The notes beneath the pieces are model-generated. The model was not told the DNA's origin. It searched no databases and saw nothing but the letters and a program-made list of their open reading frames with translations. From the NCBI GenBank assembly GCA_019359595.1, contig JAHHGZ010000037.1, positions 27,316 to 91,315 on the forward strand: a stretch of DNA of 64,000 bases, read 5' to 3'. Of this stretch, positions 7,506 through 15,884 are shown in pieces; position 1 is the stretch's first letter, and every line of letters starts with the position of its first letter. Position numbers and translations under genes: made by a program. The DNA is from Cyanomargarita calcarea GSE-NOS-MK-12-04C. Lineage in GTDB: Bacteria > Cyanobacteriota > Cyanobacteriia > Cyanobacteriales > Nostocaceae.

Positions 7506-10469
7506 ATGGCAAGAGCAAGTTATGGTACTGAAACTAAAAAGCGATCGCTCCGTTTACTGGCGGCGCTGTTGGCTTATGCTAATGAGGAGCTAGACTGCAA
7601 TGAAGCTGCTTTAGATGCTCTACGTCCTCAGATACAGACTCGCTGGCAAAGCGAAAATCGCCTGGTTGTAAGGACGAAAGTAAGATATCTGCTCTTACTG
7701 ACAGGTTTGCAATCAAGCGAAACTCCCCTAAACGCCGAACAAATTAAAGAAGCACTCAAACGCTTTGCAGATTTTTTAGAAATTCTGGAAGATAATCGTC
7801 CAACTCGCGGTGGTTCGGAAAATTGGCACTTTACTCTCCATCTTTGGTGCGATCGCCACAATATACAAGGCAATTTACAACAGTTTGACACTGTGTGGGA
7901 AAGTCGGCGCGTTGAGAAGAGAGGGGGACTAGGAAGAAGTGTAGCTGATTCTCCCCAATTACCCATAAATAATTGGCAAGAAATCTGCCGTACTACCTTA
8001 GAGGCACAAAACCAGCAACGACTAACCACTAACCCCCTCACTTGTGTAGATGGAGTGACATTTATATGGGATGACGTTTATGTACCTTTGGGGTTGGTAG
8101 AACGCAAGCATCGTGATAGGCACAGTGATGATGTTTCTCCGGTACAGGGTTCAACTTTATACGAAACTGAAGAGACTGAAATCAAACACACTTTTACACC
8201 GGATGAATTTTTACAAAAAGTGCTGTATCATCCGCAGAGCAGCCGGATCGCCATTTTAGGAGAACCAGGGGCTGGAAAAACAACGCTGCTGCAAAAAATT
8301 GCTTCATGGGTGCTGGATAATACTCAAGACTTGGTTGTCTGGATTTCTCTGGCGGATTTGCAAGGAAAGACATTAGAGGATTATCTAATTCAAGATTGGT
8401 TGCGGGTAGCTACTCGCAAGCGTCAGGTTTCACCAGAGATAGAGGAAGCATTCTGCGAACAATTTAACCAAGGGCAGGTATGGTTGCTGCTGGATGCGGT
8501 CGATGAAATGGCGATGGAATCTAGTCATGCGCTGACAAAGATTGCCAATTTTCTCACAGGTTGGGTAGCAGATGCGAAAGTGGTGCTAACTTGTAGGCTG
8601 AATGTTTGGGATTCGGGCAAAAATGTACTAGAAACTTTTGATACTTACCGCAACCTGAATTTTACTTATGGAGATGCTGAAACTCCAGGCTTGGTGGAAC
8701 AGTTCATTAGCCATTGGTTTCAGGAAAATCCAGGATTGGGAGAAAGTTTACGGGCAGAATTAAACCAGCGCGGACGAGGACGGATTAAAGATACTGTGAA
8801 AAATCCGCTACGTTTGGCGCTGCTATGCCGGATTTGGGGGCTAAGGCGGGGAGGATTACCCAACACCAAGGCAATGCTGTACGAGCAATTTGTGGAAGCT
8901 ATTTACCAGTGGAAAGAAGACCGTTTTCCCACGAACTATACTACTAGGCAGGAGTTAAATAAAGCACTAGGAAAATTGGCTTTGCTGGCTATTTCTCAAG
9001 AAAAAACTAGATTCCGATTGAGTCACAGCTTTGTTTCTCAAGTCTTAGGTGCTTCTGATGAGGGAATGTTTAAGAACGCACTTCAGCTTGGCTGGTTAAA
9101 TCAGGTAGGAATATCAGAAACTCAAGGAGAAAAAGTCTACGCCTTCTACCATCCCACATTTCAGGAATACTTTGCAGCACTAGCGATAAACGATTGGCGC
9201 TTTTTCTTCAGTCAGGGAATACGGAATGACGCAAAAAATTCTTTTCCAAAATCCTCCCCCTTCCCCCATCTCCCACTCTCCAGTTACCGCATCTTCGACT
9301 CAGAATGGCGGGAAGTAATTTTGCTATGGTTGGGAAGGAATGATATCCCACAACTAGACAAAGAAGAATTTTTAAGCGCGTTAATTGATTTTCCCGATAA
9401 TTGTGGTGGTTTCTATAGCTATCAAGCTTATTTTTTAGCAGCAATCGGGATTTCTGAATTTGTAGATTGCACTTTTAGTAATCAAATTGTATCGCAATTG
9501 ATTAAATGGCGCTTTGGCTATTTTCACCCGACACAACAAAAGTGGTATAGATTTCCATCGCCAATTGTAGAAGGTGCGCGAGTCGCTTTATTAAAAACTG
9601 ACCGTCGATGTGCGATTAACTTATTACAAGAGTTTGTCAAAACTAGTCAAAATGATTTCGATACTTGGAATGCGGCATATAGTTTAGGTAAAGTATTTGA
9701 CCCTGGAAACAAAGTTGCGATCGCCGCTTTAGAGCAACTTGTGAGAACTATTCGTCATGAAACTTTACGTTGGCAAGCCGCAGATAGTTTGGGAAAAGTT
9801 GCAAAAGGTAATTCTATAGCGATCGCCGCACTAATCAAAATTATTGAATCTACCAACAAAGACTCAACCCGTCGTAAAGCTGCTTATAGCTTGGGTAAAA
9901 TTGAGCCAGGTAACCAAATTGCTATTTGTACATTAGAAAAAATTATTACCACCACTAATAATAATTCTCTCCGCGAACAAGCAGCAGAAAGTTTACGTAT
10001 AATTGCTCCCGATAATGCGATCGCTCTGGGATTAGCACCACTAAAAATTGAAAATATTACTATCCAAAAAACCTCAAATACTAGCATAAATACTGTTGAG
10101 AAGAGTCGGACAATTACTAATTTAATTGAAGGGATTATATCTACTCAAGATGAGGATACAAAAAGACGTAGAGCTTGCAGATTAGCAAAGATCGATCCAG
10201 GTAACTTAATTGCATTTGATACTTTATTAAGGTTAGTCAAATCAGCCGCAAACGAATTAGTACGTAAACGAACAGCAGATAATTTTAAGAAGATTCTGCT
10301 TGACGAACAAATGCCCGCATTGATTGCATTTTTCAAAGATTGCTTTTCCAATCAAGTTAGAGATATTGAAATGGAACAATTTCGCCATTGCTATAAACTT
10401 GTTTGGCATTGTGCCGAAAAGATGACTTATTTAGAATTTTATCAAGCTTGGTATGGTGAAATTGAATGA
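7506..10469 (+). CDS. NACHT (STAND) NTPase with C-terminal HEAT repeats
   Basis: 987 residues. Residues 1 to about 120 form a helical N-terminal domain ending in a WHFTLHLW motif, typical of cyanobacterial NACHT proteins. Then a NACHT ATPase: Walker A GEPGAGKTT at 252-260, Walker B LLLDAVDE at 327-334, CRLN sensor-like strand, and the helical domain with FYHPTFQEYFAA. From about 690 on there are HEAT/PBS-type repeats (AADSLGKVA, AAYSLGKIE, AAESLRIIA), the likely ligand sensor. STAND ATPases oligomerise on sensing a trigger; many bacterial ones are anti-phage or cell-death switches. No nuclease or protease effector is recognised in the N-terminus. Two in-frame stretches look like intergenic sequence (near 140 and near 578-592, PFPHLP). 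The start ATG follows a heptamer repeat tract. Confidence 0.88.
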   Translation: MARASYGTETKKRSLRLLAALLAYANEELDCNEAALDALRPQIQTRWQSENRLVVRTKVRYLLLLTGLQSSETPLNAEQIKEALKRFADFLEILEDNRPTRGGSENWHFTLHLWCDRHNIQGNLQQFDTVWESRRVEKRGGLGRSVADSPQLPINNWQEICRTTLEAQNQQRLTTNPLTCVDGVTFIWDDVYVPLGLVERKHRDRHSDDVSPVQGSTLYETEETEIKHTFTPDEFLQKVLYHPQSSRIAILGEPGAGKTTLLQKIASWVLDNTQDLVVWISLADLQGKTLEDYLIQDWLRVATRKRQVSPEIEEAFCEQFNQGQVWLLLDAVDEMAMESSHALTKIANFLTGWVADAKVVLTCRLNVWDSGKNVLETFDTYRNLNFTYGDAETPGLVEQFISHWFQENPGLGESLRAELNQRGRGRIKDTVKNPLRLALLCRIWGLRRGGLPNTKAMLYEQFVEAIYQWKEDRFPTNYTTRQELNKALGKLALLAISQEKTRFRLSHSFVSQVLGASDEGMFKNALQLGWLNQVGISETQGEKVYAFYHPTFQEYFAALAINDWRFFFSQGIRNDAKNSFPKSSPFPHLPLSSYRIFDSEWREVILLWLGRNDIPQLDKEEFLSALIDFPDNCGGFYSYQAYFLAAIGISEFVDCTFSNQIVSQLIKWRFGYFHPTQQKWYRFPSPIVEGARVALLKTDRRCAINLLQEFVKTSQNDFDTWNAAYSLGKVFDPGNKVAIAALEQLVRTIRHETLRWQAADSLGKVAKGNSIAIAALIKIIESTNKDSTRRKAAYSLGKIEPGNQIAICTLEKIITTTNNNSLREQAAESLRIIAPDNAIALGLAPLKIENITIQKTSNTSINTVEKSRTITNLIEGIISTQDEDTKRRRACRLAKIDPGNLIAFDTLLRLVKSAANELVRKRTADNFKKILLDEQMPALIAFFKDCFSNQVRDIEMEQFRHCYKLVWHCAEKMTYLEFYQAWYGEIE

Positions 10470-10583
10470 ATGAAGGAAGAAGGAAGAAGGAAGGAGGTTT
10501 ATATATTTGGATTCAGACCCCAACTCAAAACAAGCGACCCTGCGTTCTTGTCGGGGTATTAAAAAGAACAGCGAGGATAAACC
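10463..10583. repeat. (GAAGGAA)n-type dispersed element, copy 1
   Basis: A purine run of GAAGGAA-like units is followed by a part that recurs at 32085-32196 and 42268-42378: CCCCAACTCAAAAC, a short variable middle, then TCGGGGTATTAAA. Copies 1 and 2 also share AAAAGAACAGCGAGGATAAA. The two C-rich and G-rich blocks can pair as a stem. This copy begins right at the stop codon of the NACHT gene. Confidence 0.85.
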
Positions 10584-10633
10584 ATAGCTCCAGAACTCAC
10601 CAGATAAGCTCTGTCAAGGGACTTTGGGCTGCG

Positions 10634-10666
10634 AGATCCTGGACTTCTTTAAGAAGTCCGGGATCT
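10634..10666. repeat. Palindromic hairpin, copy 2 of the dispersed family
   Basis: 33 bases with 16-base arms (agatcctggacttctt and its near complement) and a one-base loop. It is a variant of the 6722-6754 hairpin with compensating changes in the stem. It sits between the NACHT gene and the first rhomboid gene and may double as a terminator. With copy 1 of the GAAGGAA element it accounts for most of the gap 10470-10797. Confidence 0.85.
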
Positions 10667-10797
10667 GACCAATGTAAGTGTGACAGAGTACTAGATCTGG
10701 TTTAGCTTATTAGCAACATCTATCTAGAGGCTAGGACAAATTAGGCGAAAAATTCGGTATTGTGAGGCTGACTGCTGAAAAATCAGGGGAAATAGTC

Positions 10798-11514
10798 GTG
10801 GTTCCAATCAGAGACAATAATCCAATCTCAATCACCCCATATGTTACTTTTGGGCTGATTGCTGCCAATGTCCTTGCTTTTTTGTATGAATCAAGTCTAC
10901 CTCCCCAAGCCTTAGATGGGTTTTTTCATTTAGCGGCTGTGGTTCCACGAGAACTCACTGCAAGCTTTGCGGGTGTTTCAGTAAATCAGCCTGTACCAGA
11001 ATGGTTGACTTTGATTACATCCCAATTTCTCCACGGTGGTATATTGCACTTAGCAGGCAATATGTTGTTTCTGTGGATTTTTGGTAACAACATTGAAGAT
11101 AAGCTGGGACATATCAAGTATTTAATTTTCTATTTAAGCTGCGGTGTTTTGGCATCATTGACGCAGTGGTATTTCTCCCAAACTTCTGGAATTCCATCAT
11201 TAGGTGCAAGTGGCGCGATCGCTGGTGTAATGGGTGCATACATTCTCCGATTTCCCCAAGCTGAAATTCTCGGTGTAGTTCCTTTGGGCTTTTTCTTCCC
11301 CACCTTCCGCGTGCCTGCGTACTTCTTTCTGGGATTTTGGTTTCTCCAACAGGGTTTCTATGGTGTTGCCAGTCTGGAAGCACCAACCAATATCGGCATG
11401 GAAAGCGGCGGAATAGCCTATTGGGCGCATGCAGGCGGTTTCTTGTTTGGGGCGGTTCTTGGTCCTGTGCTAGGCTTGTTTAGCGATAAATCTCGGGAAA
11501 TGGAAACTTTCTAG
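10798..11514 (+). CDS. Rhomboid family intramembrane serine protease, copy 1
   Basis: About 238 residues from GTG 10798. That start matches the start of the second copy (MIPLHDDNP here MVPIRDNNP); a GTG at 10762 would add 12 residues. Six hydrophobic segments are visible. The catalytic Ser lies in SLGASGAIAG, the catalytic His in AYWAHAGGFLFG, and the HGG and GN(M/L) motifs are present in LHGGILHLAGNM. Rhomboids cut membrane proteins within or near transmembrane helices. A second rhomboid follows 130 bases downstream on the same strand, so the pair is a tandem duplication that has diverged. The substrate is unknown. Confidence 0.92.
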   Translation: MVPIRDNNPISITPYVTFGLIAANVLAFLYESSLPPQALDGFFHLAAVVPRELTASFAGVSVNQPVPEWLTLITSQFLHGGILHLAGNMLFLWIFGNNIEDKLGHIKYLIFYLSCGVLASLTQWYFSQTSGIPSLGASGAIAGVMGAYILRFPQAEILGVVPLGFFFPTFRVPAYFFLGFWFLQQGFYGVASLEAPTNIGMESGGIAYWAHAGGFLFGAVLGPVLGLFSDKSREMETF

Positions 11515-11644
11515 TGGTTAAGGGTTGACAGTGAACAAAGAGCCAGTGCCGTGGTCGGGTTTCCTGATTTGGGGCATCTGGCGCTCAACAATCAACTAAC
11601 AAACAGGCTATATTTCAGGTAATAAATAATTAGGAAAAACGCCT

Positions 11645-12343
11645 GTGATTCCTCTGCATGATGACAACCCGACGCGAATCACCCCATTTTTAACTTATGG
11701 GCTGATTGGCATGAATATTTTTATTTTTCTCTATGAAGTTAGTCTGTCAGATGCACAATTAGAGCAATTCTTCCAATTGTATGCCGTAATACCACAACAG
11801 TTCAGCGCCAGTTTGGCAGGTGCGCCAGTCAATCAAACATTTCCAGAATGGGGAACTTTGTTTAGCTCCCAATTCTTGCACGGTGGCTGGTGGCATTTAA
11901 TCTCAAACATGATCTATCTATGGGTTTTCGGTAACAATATTGAAGACCGATTGGGTCATTTAAAATATCTAATCTTTTATTTGGCTTGCGGTGCGGGTGC
12001 AGCCTTAGCTCAATGGTTTATTAGTATGAATTCTGCAATTCCTTCTTTGGGTGCAAGTGGTGCGATCGCTGGTATCCTCGGTGCCTATATTATCCGCTTT
12101 CCCCAAGCCAAAGTTCTAAGCTTAGTTTTCTTGGGTTTTTTCGCCACTACAATCAGGATTCCCGCATTAGTAATTATCGGCTTTTTCTTCATCCAGAATA
12201 TAATTGCCGGTCTTGCGAGCCTACAACCTAGTGGAATGAACCTAGAAAGTGGCGGAGTCGCTTACTGGGCGCACATTGGCGGCTTTGTCTTTGGAGTGAT
12301 TCTCGGACCTTTGTTGGGGTTGTTTCAGCAAGATGATTATTAG
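11645..12343 (+). CDS. Rhomboid family intramembrane serine protease, copy 2
   Basis: 232 residues from GTG 11645. The catalytic Ser is in SLGASGAIAG and the His in AYWAHIGGFVFG; LHGGWWHLISNM is the loop motif. It is clearly paralogous to the copy ending at 11514, with the same order of membrane segments. Both keep complete catalytic dyads, so neither looks dead. The spacing is compatible with co-transcription. The stop codon is followed by a heptamer repeat tract. Confidence 0.92.
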   Translation: MIPLHDDNPTRITPFLTYGLIGMNIFIFLYEVSLSDAQLEQFFQLYAVIPQQFSASLAGAPVNQTFPEWGTLFSSQFLHGGWWHLISNMIYLWVFGNNIEDRLGHLKYLIFYLACGAGAALAQWFISMNSAIPSLGASGAIAGILGAYIIRFPQAKVLSLVFLGFFATTIRIPALVIIGFFFIQNIIAGLASLQPSGMNLESGGVAYWAHIGGFVFGVILGPLLGLFQQDDY

Positions 12344-12420
12344 TTGATAGTTGTTAGTTGTTAGTTGTTGGTTGTTGGTTGTCAAAACTCCTAACTCCTA
12401 ACTCCTAACTCCTAACTCCT
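12344..12420. repeat. Heptamer repeats, TAGTTGT units then CTAACTC units
   Basis: A run of GTTAGTT/GTTGGTT units is followed by about five CCTAACT units. The tract lies between convergent genes. The last codons and TAG stop of the GH10 gene (12412-12414) are themselves part of the repeat. Confidence 0.9.
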
Positions 12421-13590
12421 ATTTTTCCTAAGAGATTTATCAAAAGCACGGGCTATCGCATTCCATGCTAATTTGCGGTTCATCCCTGCATCAAGCAGCA
12501 ATGGACGGACTTGTGCTTTATCTGCCCGTGGTTGAAACTCTGATAACCAGGTATATTTATCACTCAAACCCCAAGTCAACACAGCTATGACTGCTGTTTC
12601 CTCAAGTACTACATTCAAATAGTCCTCATAGGCTTTAGCAATAATATGGTCTCTTACAGTTGTATCTAAAGGTAACTTTTTATCTGTGACGTCCAATTCG
12701 GTAATCATAATCTTCAATCCCAAATTGGCGACATTACGCAAGAATTCACGTAACTTTGTAGGATTAAAATCAGTGGCTTCCCCATCTAAGTGTGCTTGGA
12801 TACCAAGGGCGTGAATTGGTGTCCCCCGCGACTTTAAACCCTCTAATAATTTAAGAACAGCAGTCCGTTTTGCCTCATGTTTTCTCGTATCATAATCCAG
12901 CCCATAGTCGTTGTAAACTAGCATTGCGTCAGGGTCAGCAGCAGCAGCGAGCCGGAAGGAATAGTCAATATAATCAGTTCCTAACAACTCTAGCCAGGGA
13001 GTTTTTCGTAAACCATCAGACCTTCCATCCACGGGTTCGATAGCTTCGTTAACGACATCCCAAGAATGGATTTTCCCTGCATAACGTCCAACAACAGTCT
13101 TGATGTGCTTCTCTAGTATTTGTTTGGCGTTTTGCTGATTTACGCGATCGCCAAACCATTTAGGTAAAGACTCATGCCAAACTAAAGTGTGCCCTCTAAA
13201 AAGCATACCGTGAGTGTTGGCAAACTTAAGCATCTCATCTGCTGCACTAAAATCAAAACTATCTGGGTTAGGACGCAAGGGTTTTTGGGAAACAGACCAC
13301 TTAAAGGCCCATTCGGGAACTAATATCCCACATTCATTTGCTACAGCCGCAGCAAGTTTAGCATCTTCTTTTAGATGGTCGTGGCGAATAGCTGCTCCAT
13401 ATATTATCCCTTTAGAGGCAGCACGTTTCTTTAAAGAATCTCCCCCAACAACCGAAAAATCTCGTTGGGGGTCATAAGCAGCAAAAATTCGCTGACGCTT
13501 TAACTCGCCATTTCCGGCAAAAGTACCCAAAGCGGTCAAAGCTCCTAAACCCAAATAAAGCGATCGTCGTCTTGTCAATTTTTTAAACAT
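12412..13590 (-). CDS. GH10 endo-1,4-beta-xylanase-like glycanase, Tat-type leader
   Basis: 392 residues. The N-terminus has a twin-arginine run (TRRRSLYLGLGALTALGT), so export in folded form is likely. The remainder is one GH10 barrel: HTLVWHESLPKW, the acid/base Glu near 182 in WDVVNEAI, and the nucleophile Glu near 298 in MITELDVTD. GH10 enzymes cleave beta-1,4-xylan or related backbones. At the end of an exopolysaccharide operon it may trim or release the cell's own polymer rather than feed on plant xylan; this is inferred from position. The last residues and the stop derive from a heptamer repeat. Confidence 0.9.
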   Translation of the reverse strand: MFKKLTRRRSLYLGLGALTALGTFAGNGELKRQRIFAAYDPQRDFSVVGGDSLKKRAASKGIIYGAAIRHDHLKEDAKLAAAVANECGILVPEWAFKWSVSQKPLRPNPDSFDFSAADEMLKFANTHGMLFRGHTLVWHESLPKWFGDRVNQQNAKQILEKHIKTVVGRYAGKIHSWDVVNEAIEPVDGRSDGLRKTPWLELLGTDYIDYSFRLAAAADPDAMLVYNDYGLDYDTRKHEAKRTAVLKLLEGLKSRGTPIHALGIQAHLDGEATDFNPTKLREFLRNVANLGLKIMITELDVTDKKLPLDTTVRDHIIAKAYEDYLNVVLEETAVIAVLTWGLSDKYTWLSEFQPRADKAQVRPLLLDAGMNRKLAWNAIARAFDKSLRKNRS

Positions 13591-13627
13591 GAGAACTGGG
13601 AATGGGAAATGGGCAACTCACAGGTAT

Positions 13628-13708
13628 CCTCTAAGGAGTTGTTAATTGTTAGTTGTTATTTGTTATTGGTCAAAACTCCGCTCCTCCTAACTCCTAACTC
13701 CTAATTCC
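13628..13708. repeat. Heptamer repeats between the GH10 and WecB-like genes
   Basis: GTTAATTGTTAGTTGTTATTTG units followed by CCTAACTCCTAACTCCTAATTC units. The distal units run into the 3-prime end of the WecB/TagA gene and encode its last residues, E-L-G-V-R-S and the stop. Confidence 0.85.
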
Positions 13709-14460
13709 CCCTTATACAAACCCAATCGTTGCATCAGCACTAGCCATAGAAACTGGGGATTGCCCATAACGTAACGCTTCCATAGGCGTTTTGGCTCTAC
13801 AATTAGGCGAAATAGCCACTCTAAACCCCATTTTTGCATCCAGACAGGTGCCCTTTGCACCATGTTGGCAACTAACTCAAAGCTAACTCCAATACCAACA
13901 GAAATGGGTACTCCTAGCTCTTGATAATTGTCATGTATCCAATATTCTTGTTTAGGGGCACCCAATCCGACAAATAGAATATCTGGTGCTGCTGCTTTGA
14001 TTTTGGTGTTAATCAGTGCTACTTCTTTTTCTTGTGACTCAAATTCGTAGGGTGGACAATGAGTGCCCACAATTTGAATACCTACAAGCCTTTTTTGGAG
14101 AGTTTCTTTAGCTTTCTCTGCAGCACCTGGACGACCCCCCAACAAAAATATTTTTAATCCTTTTTCTTGGGCAACTTCACACAATCTTTCAAACAAATCT
14201 GTACCATTCACTCTTCCATTTAATGGTGTTTGTAAAAACTTAGCTGACCATAGCAATGAAACACCATCGGGTACTACTAAAAAAGCCTTGCGATATATCT
14301 CTCGAAAACGGTTATCTTTTTGTAATGAGATAATATGCTGTGCATTGGGCGTTACTACATAGGAAGGTTGACCCTTTGTCAATACATGATTGCCAATAGT
14401 TTCAATGACTTCATAAAAGCTGTATTTGTCAATTTCGATTCCACCAATGTTGACTCTCAT
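13687..14460 (-). CDS. WecB/TagA/CpsF family glycosyltransferase (GT26)
   Basis: 257 residues. Family features: VTPNAQHIISLQKD near the start, PDGVSLLWSAKFL, FLLGGRPGAAEKA, and VGLGAPKQEYWI. These enzymes add a ManNAc- or related sugar to a polyprenyl-linked acceptor on the inner face of the membrane. The C-terminus (RLIVEPKRLWKRYVMGNP) is the membrane-associating tail. It belongs to the minus-strand polysaccharide operon, 52 bases after the preceding GT4. The last residues come from a heptamer repeat tract and are probably not functional. Confidence 0.9.
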   Translation of the reverse strand: MRVNIGGIEIDKYSFYEVIETIGNHVLTKGQPSYVVTPNAQHIISLQKDNRFREIYRKAFLVVPDGVSLLWSAKFLQTPLNGRVNGTDLFERLCEVAQEKGLKIFLLGGRPGAAEKAKETLQKRLVGIQIVGTHCPPYEFESQEKEVALINTKIKAAAPDILFVGLGAPKQEYWIHDNYQELGVPISVGIGVSFELVANMVQRAPVWMQKWGLEWLFRLIVEPKRLWKRYVMGNPQFLWLVLMQRLGLYKGELGVRS

Positions 14461-14512
14461 AATTAACTATTTTTTTGGTTGTTAAATAGAATATCTCCAA
14501 AAAACTCAAATT

Positions 14513-15628
14513 CTATTGAGTAATTGTTTGAGTACCAGGAGCTACGATCAAATCTGGCTCTGACTGCAGAATTTGAGTGTAGATATCATTCAGGCGATCG
14601 CAATAGATTTTCACATCAAAAGGAGCGACGGTTTTTCTGGCTTGTTTTCCTATTTCTATCCGTAAATTCTCGTTTTCAATTAACAGTTGCATGGACTCAG
14701 ATAACTGTTGTATATTACCTGGAGTGACTAATAAACCATTCTTGTTAGCAATGATTAACTCCGGGATACCTCCTACTGGTGTAACAATAGCGGGTAATCC
14801 CCATCCCATTGCCTCTAATAAAGCCATAGGCAAACCTTCGTTGTATGATGGCAGGACAAACACATCGACTGTTGCCAACAGTGCATCTCTAGTTTGAGGG
14901 TCTATCCAGCCTAAAAAAGTGACTTTCTCAGAAATATTGAGACTTTTAACCAAGTTTTCCCCTTGTTCAATGTCCCCATCCCCAGCGATAATCAATTCCG
15001 AGTTTTCTTGAATATTCTTTGGGAGGTTTGCGAAAGCTTTAATTAAATCAAAAGTACCCTTGCGATCGCCAACACGACCAAAGAAAGCTAATTTAACTTT
15101 ATTAACATCTTTTCTGTTGGGAATTTTTGTTGGTAATTCTGTTGGATTGGGTAAGATAATAACTTGTTTCTCATTTAAACCCAGATTTTTTACATAATAT
15201 TCTTTCCAGGTTTTTGAGAGGACAATAAAACCCTCAGAGCGACGAAATATCCCATTCATGATTTGCTGGGCTAATTTGGGAAACTTAGAGTATTTCACAT
15301 CAAATTCAGCACCGTGAGCGTGCATCAATACAGGTTTGCGAAACATTAAAGCAATTAATACTATAACTGCTTTTCTTAAAGTGCTACCTCCATCAGAAAG
15401 ATGAATATGTATAATGTCAGTTTTCTTACTTAATAGTTTCAACAAAAACACAGTCAATGCTTGATAAAACACCTTAATTCTGTGGATTGGAGAGCCTTCA
15501 TCATGGCTTGCTATATGTTGGATTAATATTTGAGAAGAAGCATTTTTTAATATGAGATTTTCAACAGTTGCTATACCCCCATTTTGTTTAAGGCTAGCAC
15601 CTACCATCACAATGTTTGGTTGATTCAT
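14513..15628 (-). CDS. Glycosyltransferase family 4
   Basis: 371 residues with a GT-B fold. The acceptor-side N-terminal domain includes IHIHLSDGGS and HAHGAEFD. The donor-side C-terminal domain includes LAFFGRVGDRKG and the E-x7-E signature in PSYNEGLPMALLEAMGWG, followed by PVGGIPELI. No membrane helix beyond short hydrophobic patches. It would transfer a nucleotide-activated sugar to the growing repeat unit; donor and linkage cannot be read from sequence. Minus-strand polysaccharide run, 256 bases downstream of the Wzy-like gene. Confidence 0.9.
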   Translation of the reverse strand: MNQPNIVMVGASLKQNGGIATVENLILKNASSQILIQHIASHDEGSPIHRIKVFYQALTVFLLKLLSKKTDIIHIHLSDGGSTLRKAVIVLIALMFRKPVLMHAHGAEFDVKYSKFPKLAQQIMNGIFRRSEGFIVLSKTWKEYYVKNLGLNEKQVIILPNPTELPTKIPNRKDVNKVKLAFFGRVGDRKGTFDLIKAFANLPKNIQENSELIIAGDGDIEQGENLVKSLNISEKVTFLGWIDPQTRDALLATVDVFVLPSYNEGLPMALLEAMGWGLPAIVTPVGGIPELIIANKNGLLVTPGNIQQLSESMQLLIENENLRIEIGKQARKTVAPFDVKIYCDRLNDIYTQILQSEPDLIVAPGTQTITQ

Positions 15629-15834
15629 TTTTCGGGATAAATAGTTGTTATTGATTGTATTTATTGCTGATGAGTATGTATTCTTGCATCTCTTCTATTT
15701 ATGCGATTAAATTAGTGCATAAATGTAAGAACACCAAAATCATCCTTGTATTAAGATGGCATTATCAGTACATCTTTTTCATCAGTGAACCTACAGTAAT
15801 CAATAAAAAGTATTAGTAAAGTTGGTAAAACAAA

Positions 15835-15863
15835 AACCCCGGCTTTTCCAAAAAGTCGGGGTT
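15835..15863. repeat. Palindromic hairpin, copy 3 of the dispersed family
   Basis: AACCCCGGCTTTT pairs with AAAAAGTCGGGGTT around a short loop. It lies just past the stop of the Wzy-like gene, so it may terminate or weaken read-through into the downstream GT4. Confidence 0.8.
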
Positions 15864-15884
15864 CTGAGTTTTTCCATCCGTAGG

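Noticed and set aside
10466..10705. 79-codon plus-strand frame starting at the NACHT stop codon
   Set aside because: It is the translation of a dispersed GAAGGAA element and a palindromic hairpin, both repeated elsewhere.
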